A stretch of 6,546 bases of DNA from Clostridia bacterium (GTDB lineage Bacteria; Bacillota; Clostridia; TANB77; CAG-508): contig CAAGEF010000187.1 of NCBI GenBank assembly GCA_900768805.1, positions 1-6,546 on the forward strand. Reading direction: 5' to 3'. A program made the position numbers and the translations under genes. The notes below the pieces were generated by a model. That model saw only the letters and a list, made by a program, of their open reading frames with translations, searched no databases and was not told the DNA's origin. Every line of letters starts with the position of its first letter. The stretch's first letter is position 1. Of this stretch, positions 5,914 through 6,546 are shown in pieces.

Positions 5914-6080
5914 AAAAATCACTAAGGCAGAATATAAATATATAGACGGTTTCAGGAAATTCTAGTGGACTTTTTAAAATAAAAAATATATAACTATATA
6001 GTTTTTATTATATATATTTTAGAGATTATAAAAAATAGCAAAGAAAATATAAAAAGATAAAAAAACATCACTAAGAAAAG
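5914..6080. other. AT-rich gap after the primase-helicase, no gene seen
   Basis: No credible coding frame or RNA gene is seen. It contains the perfect 12-bp palindrome AACTATATAGTT (5992-6003) followed by TTTTATTATATATATTTT, which may serve as a loose terminator. A direct repeat ATCACTAAG occurs at 5918-5926 and 6067-6075. The right end of the integrative element may fall here, but no convincing att repeat matching the integrase side was found. Confidence 0.4.
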
Positions 6081-6123
6081 ATTACACATGTTTTGAAAAT
6101 ATGTGTAATTTTTTAATTTTTTT
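6081..6123 (+). terminator. Palindrome plus T-tract, possible terminator
   Basis: ATTACACAT (6081-6089) pairs perfectly with ATGTGTAAT (6101-6109), and part of the loop (GTTT with AAAT) can extend the stem. A long T-rich run (TTTTTT AA TTTTTTT) follows from 6109. The form fits an AT-rich rho-independent terminator protecting the fic gene from read-through. The same bases also form the upstream copy of the putative fic operator. Confidence 0.5.
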
Positions 6124-6148
6124 ACACATATTTATTGCATATGTGTAA
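6082..6148. repeat. Twin palindromic operator upstream of fic
   Basis: The unit TTACACAT-N11-ATGTGTAA occurs twice (6082-6108 and 6122-6148) with identical half-sites and spacer length; the centres are 40 bp apart, near four helical turns. The second copy spans the -35 and much of the spacer of the fic promoter, where a bound protein would block RNA polymerase. The binding protein is not identifiable here. Confidence 0.7.
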
Positions 6149-6163
6149 ATTTTATATTATAAT
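6135..6163 (+). promoter_or_regulatory. fic promoter
   Basis: TTGCAT (6135-6140), a 17-bp spacer and a consensus TATAAT (6158-6163) predict a start near 6170, directly before GGAGGT (6172-6177) and leaving a leader of only about 16 nt. The -35 begins at the centre of the second palindrome. Confidence 0.8.
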
Positions 6164-6185
6164 AGACATATGGAGGTAGAAAAAA

Positions 6186-6546
6186 ATGAAACATGAATTA
6201 AAAATGTTGCCACCAGAAGATAATTTCAGAACAGTAAGAATATTAGAACAATTAGCAAGAACTAATAGAGCACTTGCAGAATTAAAAGGATATGCAAGAA
6301 CAATACCAAATCAACATATATTAATAAATGCTATAACAATAAATGAGGCGAAAGACAGTAGTGAAATAGAAAATATAGTGACTACACATGATGAAATATA
6401 TAAAGCAATGACTCAAAGTAATTATAAAAATGAAAGTGCTAAAGAAGTAGTGGATTACAGAAGTGCTATATGGAGAGGTTATAATTTAGTAAAAGAAAAA
6501 GAAATAATAACTACTAATATTTTAGTAGAAATTCAATCTATAATAG
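6186..6546 (+). CDS. Fic family protein, N-terminal part (gene runs off the window)
   Basis: The frame is open from the ATG to the window end, giving 120 residues with no stop. The sequence fits the Fic_N region: LPPEDNF at 8-14, then ALAELKGYARTIPNQHILINAI and EAKDSSEIENIVTTHDEI (54-71). Ser58-x3-Glu62-Asn63 matches the (S/T)xxxE(G/N) inhibitory helix of class II Fic proteins, where the Glu keeps ATP misaligned until relieved. Fic enzymes typically transfer AMP to target hydroxyls; some act as toxins, others modify chaperones or topoisomerases. The catalytic HPFxxGNGRxxR motif should lie downstream, so activity cannot be judged. GGAGGT lies eight bases before the ATG. It has its own promoter and operator, separate from the primase-helicase. 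It may be element cargo or a host gene beyond the element's edge. Some relatives carry a C-terminal winged helix, which would make autoregulation possible. Confidence 0.85.
   Translation, partial: MKHELKMLPPEDNFRTVRILEQLARTNRALAELKGYARTIPNQHILINAITINEAKDSSEIENIVTTHDEIYKAMTQSNYKNESAKEVVDYRSAIWRGYNLVKEKEIITTNILVEIQSII

Noticed and set aside
1087..6053. The 12-mer AGAAAATATAAA occurs near the integrase end (1087-1098) and after the primase-helicase (6042-6053), a possible att pair.
   Set aside because: It is all A/T except one base, the flanks do not match, and one copy is inside the scaffold gene's coding sequence. Such a match is expected by chance at this base composition.
3086..6171. The decamer ATAGACATAT is found near the plus-strand start at 3086-3095 and just after the fic -10 at 6162-6171, suggesting one shared operator.
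   Set aside because: AGACAT also occurs inside the primase-helicase coding sequence (around 5390), and the decamer is AT-rich with no palindrome in common. Evidence for shared control is too thin.
1..6546. CRISPR arrays, tRNA/rRNA genes and insertion sequences.
   Set aside because: No evenly spaced long direct repeats, cloverleaf-like segments, rRNA sequence or transposase gene were seen on reading both strands.

Overview
The DNA is very AT-rich. It has strong AGGAGG-type ribosome binding sites, one TTG start, TAG and TAA stops, and TGG for Trp. This fits a low-GC Firmicute, most likely a gut-type clostridium or relative; the species cannot be named from the sequence. Every intact gene can be read with the standard bacterial code.

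Left part (1-1125). The window opens inside a type I restriction specificity subunit (hsdS). Only the end of its central helical spacer, the second target-recognition domain and the C-terminal helix are present. A hairpin follows, then a small complete NifU/IscU-type iron-sulfur scaffold gene (737-1102) and its rho-independent terminator.

Middle and right (1126-5913) look like one end of an integrative element. A tyrosine integrase lies on the minus strand with its 3' end against the scaffold gene's terminator. It is translationally coupled to an upstream gene for a Cys4 zinc-ribbon protein of unclear function. Across a 138-bp control region, two tiny excisionase-like winged-HTH genes run on the plus strand. 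After a strongly structured 140-nt gap comes a 735-residue primase-helicase: a CHC2-like N-terminus without zinc ligands, a possible primase-polymerase domain, and a D5/SF3 helicase. The order int, regulator-like gene, divergent promoters, xis-like genes, primase-helicase resembles phage-satellite (PICI-like) islands and other small integrative elements. No capsid, packaging or conjugation gene is visible, and no second att site was found, so the right end is undefined.

Right end (5914-6546). After a 272-bp AT-rich gap there is a near-consensus promoter covered by a duplicated palindrome, TTACACAT-N11-ATGTGTAA. It drives the start of a Fic-family gene whose N-terminal inhibitory motif is visible; the catalytic core lies beyond the window.

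The most interesting features are regulatory. They are (1) mirror-image, overlapping promoters between the integrase operon and the xis-like genes; (2) a set of ATTGAATAT repeats before the primase-helicase that can form two mutually exclusive stems, one burying its TTG start; and (3) the twin-palindrome operator over the fic promoter.
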